NCBI GenBank assembly: GCA_022494885.1
Contig: JAGVSM010000219.1
Location: 1-64,000, forward strand
Reading direction: 5' to 3'
Length of the DNA stretch: 64,000 nt
Source: Micrasema longulum
Lineage: Eukaryota > Arthropoda > Insecta > Trichoptera > Brachycentridae
Numbering within the stretch: the first letter of the stretch is position 1; the number at the start of each line of letters is the position of its first letter. Below are positions 21,530-32,140 of the stretch, in pieces. The notes under the pieces were generated by a model that saw nothing but the letters and a program-made list of their open reading frames with translations, was not told the origin of the DNA and ran no database searches. Made by a program: the position numbers and the translations under genes.

Positions 21530-21705
21530 TCAAACCAGCCAATGACAGGTCATAAGCCCTGTAAATCTCTACACTTCCATATTGACCTCTCAAAAAGGTT
21601 TTCTCTCTCTGTTGCAACAAGTTTACATCTAAATGACTTCCTAGGGAGGAAATCCAGCTAGTCTGCAAACATTTGGACATTCTTGAAACATTGTTAAAGT
21701 TGAAA
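21530..21705 (-). repeat. FB-A single arm
   Basis: AACCAGCCAATGACAGGTCAT, AGCCCTGTAAATCTCTACAC, GTTTTCTCTCTCTGTTGCAAC, CCTAGGGAGGAAATCCAGC and TTGAAACATTGTTAAAG: one arm ending at the constant terminus, with the partner arm missing. Confidence 0.75.
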
Positions 21706-22754
21706 TGAATTAATTTACTTAATTCACAAAATACACATTTTTATCGTAGCAAAATTATATTTTTTTTATGTCCCGACTTGTCAAAAAATTCCGTGTTAGG
21801 TCGAAACTTTTCTATATATAAATCTCAAACATATATGAACATAATAAAAAAATATACAAAATAATCAAAAAAATATACAAAATATTAATTGAAAAAATAC
21901 AAATAATTAAAATTTATACAAGTTAAGAAATGGAATATAGAAAAGTCATTTTAAAGTACATTAAAATATGCTATTTATACTGTATAGTTATTTTATAATT
22001 CAATTCGGTAATAGCAAATCTATATGGTAGAATATTTAATTTCAAAAACATAATAATAAATAATTTAATGTTTCGATAATGTTTGTTTGTTTTTAAAAAA
22101 ATTTAAGATATAAACACGTTACTACCTATCTTACTCAAAATAATATTGAATTATAAGAGTTTTATTCATTTTAGTTAAAAAACAAGTTCCCCGTATGGCG
22201 TTAAAACAATTATTTATAGAAAAAATATCGTATAAAATCAGCCTGACACTCCCCATTTTATTATCATATGTAAATAATTTGATTCGATCGATTGGATTAA
22301 TTGGTTCACTTACTGTTTTGCCAAGTAAATGCTTTTACAAGGGATATCATGGATAATTCGTAACCCTAGCAAGACTAGCAATAAAAAATATGTTAGTCCC
22401 GGGGTCATTTTTTACCGGCGTGGGTGAAAAGGGGTATAAAGTTTTTTAACCCTCTATAATAACAGGTTGCTAACGAAAGTAATTGGAATGGTTGAACATT
22501 TGTCCGCGGATCACGCGTGCCAAGAGGCCTATTTTTTATTACTGTCTGGGGTCTCGATTTCCCGCATAAAAAATGTCTTAAGTTTATAGGCGCTAAAGGG
22601 TTGTTATTTTGAAAATTGATGTATTTTGTCACTTTATTATTGGTTTTATGATGCGTTACAATATGTCGGGTATGTTTATTTAATAAGTAGAACTTTTTAC
22701 TCGTATTTGAAAGAACAATTTTTTCCCAACTGTTTTTTTTTGGTTGTTCCTTAA
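21706..22754. other. No gene recognised
   Basis: AT-rich. The minus-strand open frame at 22405-22632 lies in a slightly CG-richer stretch (CTGTCTGGGGTCTCG) but shows no domain I know. Confidence 0.4.
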
Positions 22755-22975
22755 ACCCTTATCCGCACCTTATAGTGCATAAGGCACCAGAATTGTTTGT
22801 TACGGGAAAGCAAGGTGATCAGCCTAACACTTAAAGTGCCAGTCCAGTGACAGTAAAATATTGCAGTGTAAAACTACAATACCAATAAATATTTAATGTC
22901 CAATTTGCCAGGAATGGAACCCGGGACCTCAGGAATGTTAGGTGAATGCGCTAACCATTACCCTAAGAATGAATG
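22755..22975 (-). repeat. SINE-1 copy, reverse
   Basis: Reverse-strand reading gives a box-B-like GAGGTCCCGGGTTCCATTCC, a box A region near GGTAATGGTTAGCGC, the body core TCACTGGACTGGCACTTTAAG and a 3' part with AATTCTGGTGCCTTATGCAC. All blocks of the family are present without the 5' extension. Confidence 0.7.
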
Positions 22976-23165
22976 GTAAATTTTACACAGTATGTAAAGT
23001 AGCAACATAAACCAATCAATGACAGGTCATGAGCCCTGTAAATGCCTAGACTACCATATTCATGTCTGAAATGTTCTCGATTTTTGCTGTAATATATTTT
23101 ACTTATCTCTGGGCAGTGAAATGCATTCCTTGTCTACAAAAATTTGGACGAACTCAAAAGTTCTT
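22976..23165 (-). repeat. FB-A single arm, diverged subgroup
   Basis: TTTTACACAGTATGTAAAG, AATGACAGGTCATGAGCCC, GTTCTCGATTTTTGCTGTAAT and AATTTGGACGAACTCAAAAG follow the FB-A order. Confidence 0.65.
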
Positions 23166-23222
23166 AAGATGTTATGCACTAACTAAAGAGACCATTTGAT
23201 GAATAGGTATTTGACAACATTG

Positions 23223-23423
23223 TTATCTTGACACTCTCTTGCAAATATCTATGATTACCGAATGGAGCTTCTCGCTACTATCCGTGGCCCTGTTATAGGT
23301 TCTGTCGGATATACAGATCTGGTGGCTTCCAAAAAGAATTTCAAGGCTATCAAAAAGTTTTCTAATCATTTCGGCGAATTGATCGTGTCCAATATATTTA
23401 ATCCCAGTCAGTGAAGAATTCAC
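23223..23423 (-). CDS. Unassigned open reading frame
   Basis: A 66-residue minus-strand frame with balanced composition: HDQFAEMIRKLFDSLEILFG and ATDSSEKLHSVIIDICKRVS. The plus strand is also open here (about 23242-23413, including ATIRGPVIGSVGYTDLVASK), so only one, or neither, is real. No family recognised. Base composition is less AT-rich than the flanks, which is why I list it. It could be an exon or a transposon fragment. Confidence 0.2.
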   Translation of the reverse strand: MNSSLTGIKYIGHDQFAEMIRKLFDSLEILFGSHQICISDRTYNRATDSSEKLHSVIIDICKRVSR

Positions 23424-23484
23424 TTCCCTCTTTTCTCAACCCAATGAAGTACATATTATATACTTCTGGATTACTTTCTTTCAG

Positions 23485-23682
23485 TACAAATATACTAAGG
23501 CTACCAAATTACAGAGAGCTCCTTCGGGCAGTTTTTTTTGTTTGACAACGAGCAAATTTTCCGTGTATGTGGGCACCGCCAAGGAGACTTATGTCCTCAG
23601 ATGCGGTGTGCGGTATGTGGTGGGCAAGCTAGTCTCTCGCAAATACCTCCTCCTCGATACAAAAAAGACAACGGAAAGTTAG
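23485..23682 (+). CDS. Candidate terminal exon, unassigned
   Basis: A 65-codon frame follows a good 3' splice-site-like sequence (TTACTTTCTTTCAG at 23471-23484) and ends at TAG 23680-23682. It contains KATKLQRAPSGSFFCLTTSK, VYVGTAKETYVLRCGVRY and VVGKLVSRKYLLLDTKK. The region is clearly less AT-rich than its neighbours. No ATG start, no matching upstream exon and no protein family could be identified. It may equally be a decayed gene or transposon piece. Confidence 0.25.
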   Translation, partial: YKYTKATKLQRAPSGSFFCLTTSKFSVYVGTAKETYVLRCGVRYVVGKLVSRKYLLLDTKKTTES

Positions 23683-24370
23683 ACTGATTGTGCCTAACTA
23701 AAATTGACAGAATCGACGTTTTCGTGTCCCGTTTTCCACACCTAAAAACTGAAGCAATTAGGTTTTTTTGTTTTTACAAAAAGTATCGGAATGAAATTAT
23801 ATTTATAATAAAATAAATAAAACGACTTTGTTTTTAAACACTAATTTTTATTTTTCACCGACCGGCTTCAAAGCAAACAAGCTTTATTGTCAAGGTTTAC
23901 TTAACTAATGAATTGATTCCTTTTTATTTTATTTCTATCCTTAAAACTCCTCAATCAATAATGATAACATGTTCAATATGAATTGTAAAAGAAAGTTTAG
24001 TGTCAAGTATAATACAATAATACCCGGTATCTTATGACAAACTGATTTTTGTTGACTAGAAACAAACTATTTAAATAATAAAAAATAAGTTTTAAAAAGA
24101 TTTTTTTTTTAAATATTAAAAAAATGCAAAAATGTTTCAATAAAATATCCTCAATACTAAATTTTTAAAACCATAAAGAAATACATTTATTCGTATTTTT
24201 TTTTTGTAAAAATTATAAACATTTATGTTGCACACGCAAATGCATTAAAATTATGCACAAACATTACTGCTACAGAAATGCACTCATGTAATTGATCGAT
24301 TTGCCGTTTACAGGGGGAACCTGGTCCGGCTTACAATTCAAATGCGTCTACAAAAATATGCATTCATTAA
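23683..24370. other. No gene recognised
   Basis: AT-rich spacer. AAATAAAACGACTTTGT and ACCGACCGGCTTCAAAGC near 23810-23880 are typical of Penelope-like or LINE ends but could not be placed. Confidence 0.35.
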
Positions 24371-24562
24371 ATGATCACAAAAACACAATACGATGCAAAA
24401 ATGTCCAGATTTTTTCACAATAAATCCAATCGAGACCTTTATTGTCCGTTTTGCGACCACCTCCACAAAATGCACGTGCATTTAGCACAAGGGGCAGCAA
24501 AAGTAGGGGATGAGAAACAGGGCTTCCCAACCGGTTTTATTAAAAGGTCGAAATCAACCTGA
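24371..24562 (+). other. Short open frame with a Cys/His cluster, doubtful
   Basis: A 63-residue frame contains YCPFCDHLHKMHVHL, a CxxC followed by closely spaced His residues. Spacing does not fit a standard zinc finger, and no homologous context is visible. It is probably chance. Confidence 0.15.
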
Positions 24563-24759
24563 TTTGGTTTATCGGTTTTTGTTCAATTTTGGGGAATATA
24601 TTTGTGTTTTCATAATTTAATTTTTATTAATGCTCATCATATTTTTAGATATATATATACTTACTATCGAAATAACACATTTCAAGAAAACTCGTATCAT
24701 CGTGCCCCTATACGCCCCTCACCCGGTAATGATATATTAGAATACAAAACGAAGGGTAC

Positions 24760-25375
24760 CGCAATCATCAGTCAAATGAAGGTAAGACGATCGATACCAA
24801 TAACCGAATATCGCACGCAACTACATTGGCTCAGTATCAGGCATAGAATAAACATTCACATTCTGTGACTTCTTTACAATATTTTAAATTACCCCACTTG
24901 GCCTGTTTAAATGAGAGAGCTCTTCCAACCTCTATCACAACACGGACTATCTCTTCGTTCTAGTAACAAGATAACCCTTTTAATACCTTCATCGCTCTAA
25001 TTTTCTTGCCTCCTCTTTCACAGTAGTGCCTGCTCGATTGTGAAATAATCTACCCACTAATGTCAGAGACCCTTCTTTATTTACATTTAAGTCAAGATTT
25101 AAATGTCACTATCTAAATATTTCAGTTGTTCCTTTATCCTTATTCTTTCCTTCCCATCCCCTCTCCTCTCTTCATAGTATATTTTAAATTTTTTAATGTA
25201 TTTTTATTTTCTTAATCTTTGTTTTTAATGTTGTATAAAATTGTAAGATTCAATATGTCCATGTACTTATAATTTTCTTAAACTGAACGGTTTGAATAGG
25301 AAGGAAGAAATTGCCTTAAGGCAATGTGCCCACACTGATATGTATTTAAACTGTAATTATTTATTTATTCATATT
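24760..25375 (+). mobile_element. LINE-c 3' end, forward
   Basis: The frame from about 24780 reads RRSIPITEYRTQLHWLSIRH before a stop at 24866-24868. After frameshifts the expected LFQPLSQHGLSLRSSNKITL-like and NNLPTNVRDPSLFTFKSRF-type sequence is decayed. UTR landmarks are TGTAAGATTCAATATGTCCA, TGAACGGTTTGAATAGG and TGCCTTAAGGCAATGTGCC. It is the forward counterpart of the copies at 11528 and 17073. Confidence 0.7.
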
Positions 25376-25389
25376 TTACTCGTACAAAC

Positions 25390-25820
25390 TATAAACAATA
25401 ATCAAAAATTATGTGACCTCACTGAGGTTACACGTGCCGATGATTCTACATTTTGTTCAGAGAATGTACCCCTGAATGTCCCCAGTCGGCAAATGAGATC
25501 GTTCACAACATTTTATCTTCCAACCTTCAATAATAATATGGCGCACTTTAATGCATTATCACATATGTTCAGATTGTATAATAATGTAGAAAGTAATGCT
25601 GATATTGATATACTCGTATTTAACGATACATTAAATAATAATAGGAAAACTGTAACGCAAATTATAAAATCAAATAGTCACTTACGTTAGTTAGGTAAAA
25701 TACTTTGCAACAACCTGTGAGTAATAATTTATAAACAATTTATAAATTTAACTTTTAAAACAATCATAGAATTCAATAAGTATATATATATTGTAAACCT
25801 CTTTTTCTTTATTAGCTGTG
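25390..25820 (+). pseudogene. LINE ORF2 C-terminus (LINE-i) with 3' UTR
   Basis: The reading frame that ends at 25690 contains VPSRQMRSFTTFYLPTFNNN, HMFRLYNNVESNADIDILVF and TQIIKSN. This follows the conserved order at the extreme C-terminus of many jockey-type LINEs (R-LR-F-P...N-Y...R-YN...D-F). Upstream of about 25390 the same frame runs through another LINE's UTR and is not coding. The UTR ends AATAAGTATATATATATTG. It is a 5'-truncated fragment. Confidence 0.55.
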
Positions 25821-25869
25821 TTCACATTTAATTTTTTTTAGTTTTTTTTTTACAATATGCATAAGAGGT

Positions 25870-26150
25870 AAAACAGAGTATTAAAAAAAGGATAATTACA
25901 TATTAATGAAATACATGTTAATAGTAAAAATAGTAAACAAAAAATCCCACAAAGGCATGGCCTGTTCGTTGGTATACAAGAAATGTTAATGATTTTTCGC
26001 TCCTATAATAAATAGACAGTTACACTATTTTTGTGTGACATAAGAAAGAGAAAATAAAATATTCTGTAAAAAATTACATGGTATTTTTTTTTATAGTAAT
26101 TAAAATGGGAAATAAAAAATATTAACAAAACATAAAAAAATTCTATATTA
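25870..26150 (-). repeat. LINE-h 3' UTR, reverse
   Basis: AATCCCACAAAGGCATGGCC, GTATACAAGAAATGTTAATG and CTATAATAAATAGACAG are reverse complements of the landmarks at 14570-14665. Confidence 0.55.
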
Positions 26151-26883
26151 TCAAAGGGTAACAAAATATATCATCGGAAAAAAGAGTTTATATCTTTAGT
26201 TTGAATCCAGGATAGTGCGTGTTTTTAAAAGAAGGAAAATTTTGAAAATTTGGAATCAATGATCTATTGATATAGAATATCTAAAATAACAATTTATGAT
26301 CTTTATACCAATGTCATATGTATTGCTTACTGTTTGTGAACCTTAATTAATAAAAGAATGCAATAATATTAAATAATAGTAATACAATCCCACGTCACGA
26401 ATAAATCTTAAAATAAATAAATCAATATTATAATAAATGAATAAATGTAATGATGACTAAATAATAAATAAATCCGAAAAATAGCCATTCAAAAAAAATA
26501 TCGGAAACCGGTTGTTTTCATTTTAATCAAATTGGTAACCCTGAATGGAATGCCTTGGTGATTTTTTCGCATAACGCTTTAGTGTCAAAATCTGATCGAG
26601 CATACTGGTAGTAAGTACTATATCAATAAACATACTGGAATAATAAAAATGGCGATCATCCAGCATTGTGTAACTTCGGCATACTGGTCAATAGACATTG
26701 CGATTTCCCATTGTAGCTGTTTACGTAAATTTTGAATATCATAAATGTTTTTGCTAGGGTGATTTAAGGGGTATTTAGAAAAAGCACAATCCATTTTTTT
26801 CGACGTGACTGTCCAGTTTAGCGACGTTTGTGTATGAATATTATACGCATCAAAATAATCTAAAAATAAAAATTAAATACATA
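26151..26883. other. No gene recognised
   Basis: AT-rich DNA without a recognisable element. Confidence 0.4.
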
Positions 26884-27135
26884 TCGACGCTGGAAAGGAA
26901 AAAAGTTACCAAGCGACATGTAGCACCTCTACAGAAAAGACCATTAAAGTTTATATTTTATTGAATTAATAGAGAATCTCGTATCAGTTTTTAAATTTAA
27001 AATATGTAGAAATCGCGCCAAAATTATGTGTATTCATGAGATTTTGTATTAATTATAATAAATCAAAAAAATAATAATTAGCTCTTCTGTAAAGTTGCTA
27101 CGTGGCGCTTGGTAATTTTTACTTTCCTGCGTCGA
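26884..27135. mobile_element. MITE-D, TA-flanked, about 63 bp inverted repeats
   Basis: TA|TCGACGCTGGAAAGGAAAA at the left and the complement TCGACGCAGGAAAGTAAAA|TA at the right, followed inward by GTTACCAAGCGACATGTAGC against ATTACCAAGCGCCACGTAGC. About 252 bp, no ORF. TA flanks suggest a Tc1/mariner-type origin. Confidence 0.75.
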
Positions 27136-27140
27136 TATTT

Positions 27141-27210
27141 TAACCAACAATATTTTGAGTATGTCCAAATGTTTTTTTATACAAGAAATGGATTTAACCG
27201 CCTAAGGAGT
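27141..27210 (+). repeat. FB-A constant-end fragment
   Basis: CAACAATATTTTGAGTATGT followed by CCAAATG and a diverged GGATTTAACCGCCTAAGGAG. Only the first 70 bp are present, beside MITE-D. Confidence 0.65.
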
Positions 27211-27384
27211 AAATATAGTTTTAAAAAAAACTAGGAGTGTAGTTAGGAGTAGCAGGCGTCACATTCAACTGTCTGAAGGCTGTCTGGAGATCGGAAATTT
27301 ACTCAGTGAAAACTAATTGCCACCTTTATAACGCCTGCATAACACTTATTCAAACCTAAACACACTAGGGCCCAAAATAGCAAA

Positions 27385-27455
27385 AATCTTAGTTTTGAGA
27401 ATAGGTGTCTGAGAAGAATCTTAGGTGTGCGGTGGTTTGACTTTGTAAGGAATTG
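27385..27455 (+). pseudogene. LINE reverse transcriptase C-terminal scrap
   Basis: The plus frame reads SFENRCLRRILGVRWFDFVR, a motif (RCLRRILG.RW.D..RN) that follows the RT thumb in RTE-like and related LINEs. Only about 24 codons are recognisable. Confidence 0.55.
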
Positions 27456-27599
27456 TGGAAAAAGGTTTTCATACTTAAATGTAAAAAAGAAATTCAATAT
27501 AAATACGTTCGTAGAAAAACGTGACGTGTTTGGCCTTAGTTGTTGTGAAGTCAAAATTCTTGTGCGCTGTTTCTGGTGCACGAAAATCACCGAACAAGT

Positions 27600-28130
27600 T
27601 CAGTCATATCACTCCACTGCTTCGGAAATTACATTGGCTACGTTTTCCACAAAGGGTGGAATACGAACTCCGTTGGCTTATGTATTAATCACTGCACAAC
27701 TCTGCTCCGGAATATCTAAGGGAACTATGCATTCCAGATGAACTAGCTGACAGGCGTCTTACGCTCAGATCAGCAAGGTCTATGGCGAGAGAAAATGTTA
27801 TTATACCCCTACGCAAACAGCGCACTAAATTCGGCGAACGCGCATTTGCGGTCGCAGGCCCTACGGCATGGAATGCTATCCAGCAGAGGTGCGAAACTGT
27901 GAGAGTGAAGTGATGTTTCGGAAAAAACTTAAAACCCACTTGTTCTTTAAATCATTTGAATAAATCCTTGGCATGTGGTGACAAAGTACATTGTTTTTTG
28001 TTAAATTAAAAATTTAAAAAGTAAAAATTACATTTATATCCTTATAAAATCACTTTGAAAAGCTCTTTTGAGGTATTATATTATGAAAATGGCGCTTCAT
28101 AAGTTTTTCATAAAAATAATAATGTTCTAA
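27600..28130 (+). pseudogene. CR1/L2-like LINE C-terminus and 3' UTR (LINE-a copy 3)
   Basis: Very similar to 7600-8080: LATFSTKGGIRTPLAYVLIT in a shifted frame; GGAACTATGCATTCCAGATG and CTAGCTGACAGGCGTCTTACG correspond to LREICIPDELADRRL. A one-base loss near 27880 disrupts the PLAWNAFP block. The UTR is AAGTGATGTTTCGGAAAAAA to AAAATGGCGCTTCATAAG with an ATAATAATG tail. It is a second, independent truncated insertion of the family. Confidence 0.75.
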
Positions 28131-28300
28131 ATAAAATTCAATGGCCAGGAACAAATAAATATGAATAGTGACGTATTAGAGGCGTGGCTGAAGGAATGAC
28201 CATTTTTGCGGGAATTTAAACTTACAAATTTAAAAATATTTCTTACGCTACTAATATTTGGCAAATAATACTTTTGTACTGGACACTATTTTATTGATCT
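28131..28300. repeat. MITE-C partial copy
   Basis: TTAGAGGCGTGGCTGAAGG, AATGACCATTTTTGCGGGA and CTTACGCTACTAATATTTG match the second half of MITE-C. Confidence 0.5.
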
Positions 28301-28569
28301 TTATTACTTAAAAAATGTTTAAAAAAAGTTATATTTCTTTATTGTATGAATGACAATGACGACGCTCTACAAGACTGATTTAACCCTTAATTTATTAACG
28401 GGTTCTGTAACAGCCCCATTATTGATTCGTTAATGGTTTATTGTTTTTATGCACTATCGAGAATCTCCGCCTTACGATTGAATGTTTTAATTTTTATCGC
28501 ATGTGAGAAAATCTTTTTTATACCCAATTTCTCAAAGAACAGAACATTCTCATTGTGAATTTTAAAAAA

Positions 28570-28632
28570 AACATCGGAGGCCTCCGTGGTATTATTGCAA
28601 AGACGCTTGCCTCATATACGGAGTAAAAGTAA
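28570..28632 (+). repeat. SINE-1 head fragment
   Basis: GGCCTCCGTGGTATTATTGC followed by AAGACGCTTGCCTCATATACG matches the A-box half of the SINE at 49553. The B box and body are missing. Confidence 0.5.
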
Positions 28633-29029
28633 ATTAAGAATACAAGCATACTCATCATTTAATACCAGAATACAAGATCGTCCTTGTTATAAAACATTTC
28701 ACTTAAGCGCATCGCGACGTTAAAATAATTTCAACGACATTATTCATATAGCTCTCTAGGCCGTTAGCGCACACAACATTATTTATATCGCTGTAGGTAA
28801 CTCTAACAGTAAATGAGGGATCGGCAAGTAAATGCCACGGTTATAAAACGTTGCTAAATGCTGCATACGCCTATATACATAAATAATATGGGATTGGGGG
28901 AAAGTCCATCGATAAAGAAATATCGAGCGATTGCGAGCATGCGGGAGTGTTGCGAAAGGCTATTATTAATTCGTATTAATTGTTTTTGTTTTTTTATTTT
29001 ATTTTAATTCTTGAAATAGTGCACACATA
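28633..29029. other. No gene recognised
   Basis: AT-rich spacer; no motif placed. Confidence 0.4.
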
Positions 29030-29236
29030 TCGGTCCCTTAGAGTCAGAGACACGTAATATGATTGACTTACTTTACACAGGCCAAAAACAGATTTAAAAA
29101 ATTACCTGTTTTTGAACACTTGACATGTCGTCTGTTAAAAAATAAGTTAAATTTTTACTATTTTTTAAACCTGTTTTTGACCTCTTCTGTACAGTAGACA
29201 AAATCGAGATTCATTTCTTTGACTCTAAGGGACCGA
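29030..29236. mobile_element. MITE-E, TA-flanked, perfect 17 bp termini
   Basis: TA|TCGGTCCCTTAGAGTCA at the left and TGACTCTAAGGGACCGA|TA at the right are exact complements. Inner matches (GGCCAAAAACAGATTTAAAA against GGTCAAAAACAGGTTTAAAA) extend the imperfect inverted repeat to about 80 bp. It is 207 bp with no ORF, and the intact termini suggest a relatively recent insertion. Confidence 0.8.
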
Positions 29237-29274
29237 TATACGAGTATTTATAATAAATTATTATGTGCACTCCA

Positions 29275-29730
29275 ATAACCTCTTCGTTTTAATTCTCAAG
29301 GCACTCTCTTAATACCCATCCACAATTCCTTTTTCTTCTCTAACTATTACAGTGTCCATGCGGCTCGACTGTGGAATCATCTCCCATCTACCGTTAAAGA
29401 TGTAACTACATTATCTCTGTTTAAATCACGCCTGAAGAAACGTCTCCTTTCTCTTCCTTAATCTCTCCTCCTTTCCTCTTTCCTCTTTTTTTCCTTTTTC
29501 CCATTGAGTAATAGTTTTGATTTAAGGTAATTCATAAACAATTACGTTTATTTCTATTTTTATATATCTTTGGCTTTTTAATCTTTATTTTCTATTGAAT
29601 ATGTTCTGTAACTTGAATTATAAAAATAAAACTTTTATTTTATTGGTTGGTTGGAAGAAATTTCGATTTGGCAATAAGCTCGCCAATGTACAAATAACAT
29701 TATGTACAAAAAATTCAATAAATAAAAATA
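29275..29730 (+). mobile_element. Jockey-like LINE 3' end (LINE-b copy 2)
   Basis: A 60-codon open C-terminus from 29279 to TAA 29459-29461 includes SVHAARLWNHLPSTVKDVTT and LFKSRLKK, followed by the family UTR with GGCAATAAGCTCGCCAATG and a CAATAAATAAAAATAAC tail. The reading frame is unbroken, but the polymerase is absent. Confidence 0.8.
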
Positions 29731-29829
29731 ACAACATTACATATACGTATAATGTAACAATAGTTTAATACATAACCGTTTGCTTCCCGACGCACGGTAC
29801 AAATTTGTCCAAGAGTAATTTTATACATT

Positions 29830-30259
29830 TTCAAAATACTTAATGCTATAAGTGATGCTCCGTCTCTTTTGCAATTAATTTCTTTTCATGTTCCCAACTA
29901 TGTCACCAGACGTCAAAATCTGCTATTTATCAAATCTTCCAAGGAGAACTTTTGTTTTTATGCCTCAATGTCCAGAATGCGTAGATCAGTCAATTCATCA
30001 CACGACTTGGAATTCTTTCGGATAGATCTTCCTGATTTTCGTAGATCTTTTCATCACTAAAACAGTGTGGGATGAAGATCGATTGGCATGGTCTAGCTTG
30101 AAGTCTTATGTCTTTCGTTTTTATGAATATATTGTATACCATTATTGTATTGCCCTTGTTTGTCTTTGCTACATAGTTTTATGTTCTTTTTGTTCAGTTT
30201 CTTGTATTTATGTTTCTTCATGTAACTGTTGTATTGGCTTAGGCCGTACATGTAATAAA

Positions 30260-30290
<31 letters not shown>
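29830..30290 (+). mobile_element. LINE 3' end related to LINE-d, with AT microsatellite tail
   Basis: The frame up to TAA 30058-30060 reads LLQLISFHVPNYVTRRQNLL then RMRRSVNSSHDLEFFRIDLP DFRRSF in the positions where the 15.7 kb LINE has KFNIPTRRLR and the final FGLSL-RFKRAL block. The UTR contains GTATTGGCTTAGGCCGTACA and ends TGTAATAAATAAATATATAT, passing into (AT)n at 30262-30288. Confidence 0.65.
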
Positions 30291-30291
<1 letters not shown>

Positions 30292-30879
30292 CCTTAAAGG
30301 TTAAATCGCGGCATTAAAACAAAGTTGACTTCAGATTTTTATTTCAATTTGATGAAGCATTTTTATATAAAAAGCTTATTGTGGTAATTTCTGCATTTTT
30401 ACCTTCAAACGATGATAATTGAACTCCCTTGTTTAATTCCCTAAGGCACAGATATCATTTCTTATATGATAATGCATTTGATGTAACTTATCACTGTTGT
30501 TACATATTTGGTATTTTTGAGTAGTTTTGGCCATTTCAGAGTAATTAACTTTTGAAAAATTACTCCTAGGGATCAGTTTCACAGAGAGCCATTTGGTTGT
30601 GTCAAATATCTACTTCTTTGCAAAACTCAAATTATGGCATGTCAATTTTGTTTTCAAATGTTTTTGTGATTTGATTACCACTAATATAATAAACTACAAA
30701 TACTTACTTTAACACGAGGTTTTAATTTTTTTTGTAAATATACCAAAATTTTATATTGAAATTCACTAATTAGGGTACTAATTCTCATCACTATTTTTTT
30801 ATAAAGAGTTTAAAAAGAAACATAAATAAATATGTAATCGGTGTAAATAACATAATTCACAAACATCAACAGATAAAAG
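30291..30879. other. No gene recognised
   Basis: AT-rich spacer. Confidence 0.4.
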
Positions 30880-31060
30880 AATTGCAGGAATATCGATGTT
30901 CAAATATAGGCAAAATGGTGAATGTTACACAGTGTGTAAAGTGGCCACTTAAACCAGCCAATGACAGGTCATAAGCCCTGTAGATGCCTAGACTTCTATA
31001 TTACCTTCTCTTCCCTTAAATGTTCCCTTAAAAGAAAAAGTTCAAAAACTCTATAAAATC
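30880..31060 (-). repeat. FB-A single arm
   Basis: GGCAAAATGGTGAATGTTAC, ACAGTGTGTAAAGTGGCCAC, CCAGCCAATGACAGGTCATA and AGCCCTGTAGATGCCTAGAC, then decays. It abuts the Penelope-like unit at 31071. Confidence 0.75.
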
Positions 31061-31070
31061 TAAAAAAATT

Positions 31071-31499
31071 AAGTTTGTAAGTGAAAATTCTTTATGGAAG
31101 TTCATTGTAATTTATTATATAAATAAAAGACGAGTGATACTTTAATCCACAAATTTGGACCGGTTTCATCGCTTTCGCGACAATCATTATTGACAAAAAT
31201 CACACTCACGAAGGATGGGACACTAAAAATAAAATACTTAAACTCATTAAAATAGCATTATATCAACTCATTAGTTAACCTGAAAAAAAATGATAATGAT
31301 CCTTCAGATAAAAATAACTTTACTTTATTTACTTTCACATTCTTTTGAATTATCTATCCTTACGTCTGTTTTGTATAAATACGTTAAACTCCTTAATAAA
31401 GATACCAGTCTCGAAGATGTCGCGAAAGCGATGAAACCGCTGACTGGATATTCCAAATTTGTGGATTAAAGTATCACTCGTCTTTTATTTATATAATAA
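31071..31499. mobile_element. Penelope-like palindromic unit with two hammerhead-like motifs (PLE-4, copy 1)
   Basis: Outer ends are TTATTATATAAATAAAAGACG at the left and CGTCTTTTATTTATATAATAA at the right. The right arm (plus) has ACCAGT, TCTCGAAGATG, TCGCGAAAGCGA, TGAAACCGCTG and ACTGG. The left arm (minus) carries the same ribozyme part without the ACTGG-distal stem. Left-arm sequence between about 31180 and 31260 differs from the right arm, so this copy is rearranged. The intact version is at 44327-44813. Confidence 0.65.
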
Positions 31500-31829
31500 G
31501 TCTAAAGTTTTTTTTTTTTTTTAATATTTAGAGAATGAAGGGTGTTAAGATAAAATATGGATATTTTTTTTCACTATGAACGTTTTTTCCCATTTCATAA
31601 TATTTTTTTAAATAAATGACTTTGAAAAGATTTTGAAAAAATTACTCAGTTTAAGGTTTCAGGTGCTAGTCGACGGCATTGCTTTTAATGGGAAGTTAAG
31701 ATATTTATTTTCAATTGTATTTAGACAACGTATTTTACTTTATAGACATCAGTTGAAGAAACCTTGGTTAATAACTAAACTTTCCACTAAAATAGGGGCC
31801 AGGGACCATGAAATATTAAATGCATCTTC
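31500..31829. other. No gene recognised
   Basis: AT-rich spacer; the open frame at 31633-31905 is partly SINE sequence. Confidence 0.4.
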
Positions 31830-32140
31830 ATCCCTCTTTTCACATCCAGTGGTGCATAGAACATTGCTTTGGAAAACAAAAACCGGGCAGTTCGATCATC
31901 AGTAAAGGTGAGGTAATTTGTCTTACGCTTCAGGTGCCAGTCCAGAAACAATGAAATATTGCAGTTTTAAAAATATTCGCATATTTCATGACTTCACGCA
32001 AACCTGCCAAGAATTGAAAGTAAGATCTTAAGAATAGTAGGCGAACACGGAAACCACTACACAATAAAACGGACTTATTCCCGTTCGATTTCCTTGTTCA
32101 GGACTTTTATCTGAGAGCAGCCATCGAGTCAAAAACACCT
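31830..32140 (-). repeat. SINE-1 long form, reverse
   Basis: CCCTCTTTTCACATCCAGTGG (3' end), CTTACGCTTCAGGTGCCAG and CCAGAAACAATGAAATATTG (body), a degraded head at 31995-32060, then CGATTTCCTTGTTCAGGAC and GAGAGCAGCCATCGAGTC (extension). Confidence 0.65.

Noticed and set aside
24371..24562. Zinc-finger gene
   Set aside because: CPFC and nearby His residues do not have zinc-finger spacing, and the frame is short with no context.
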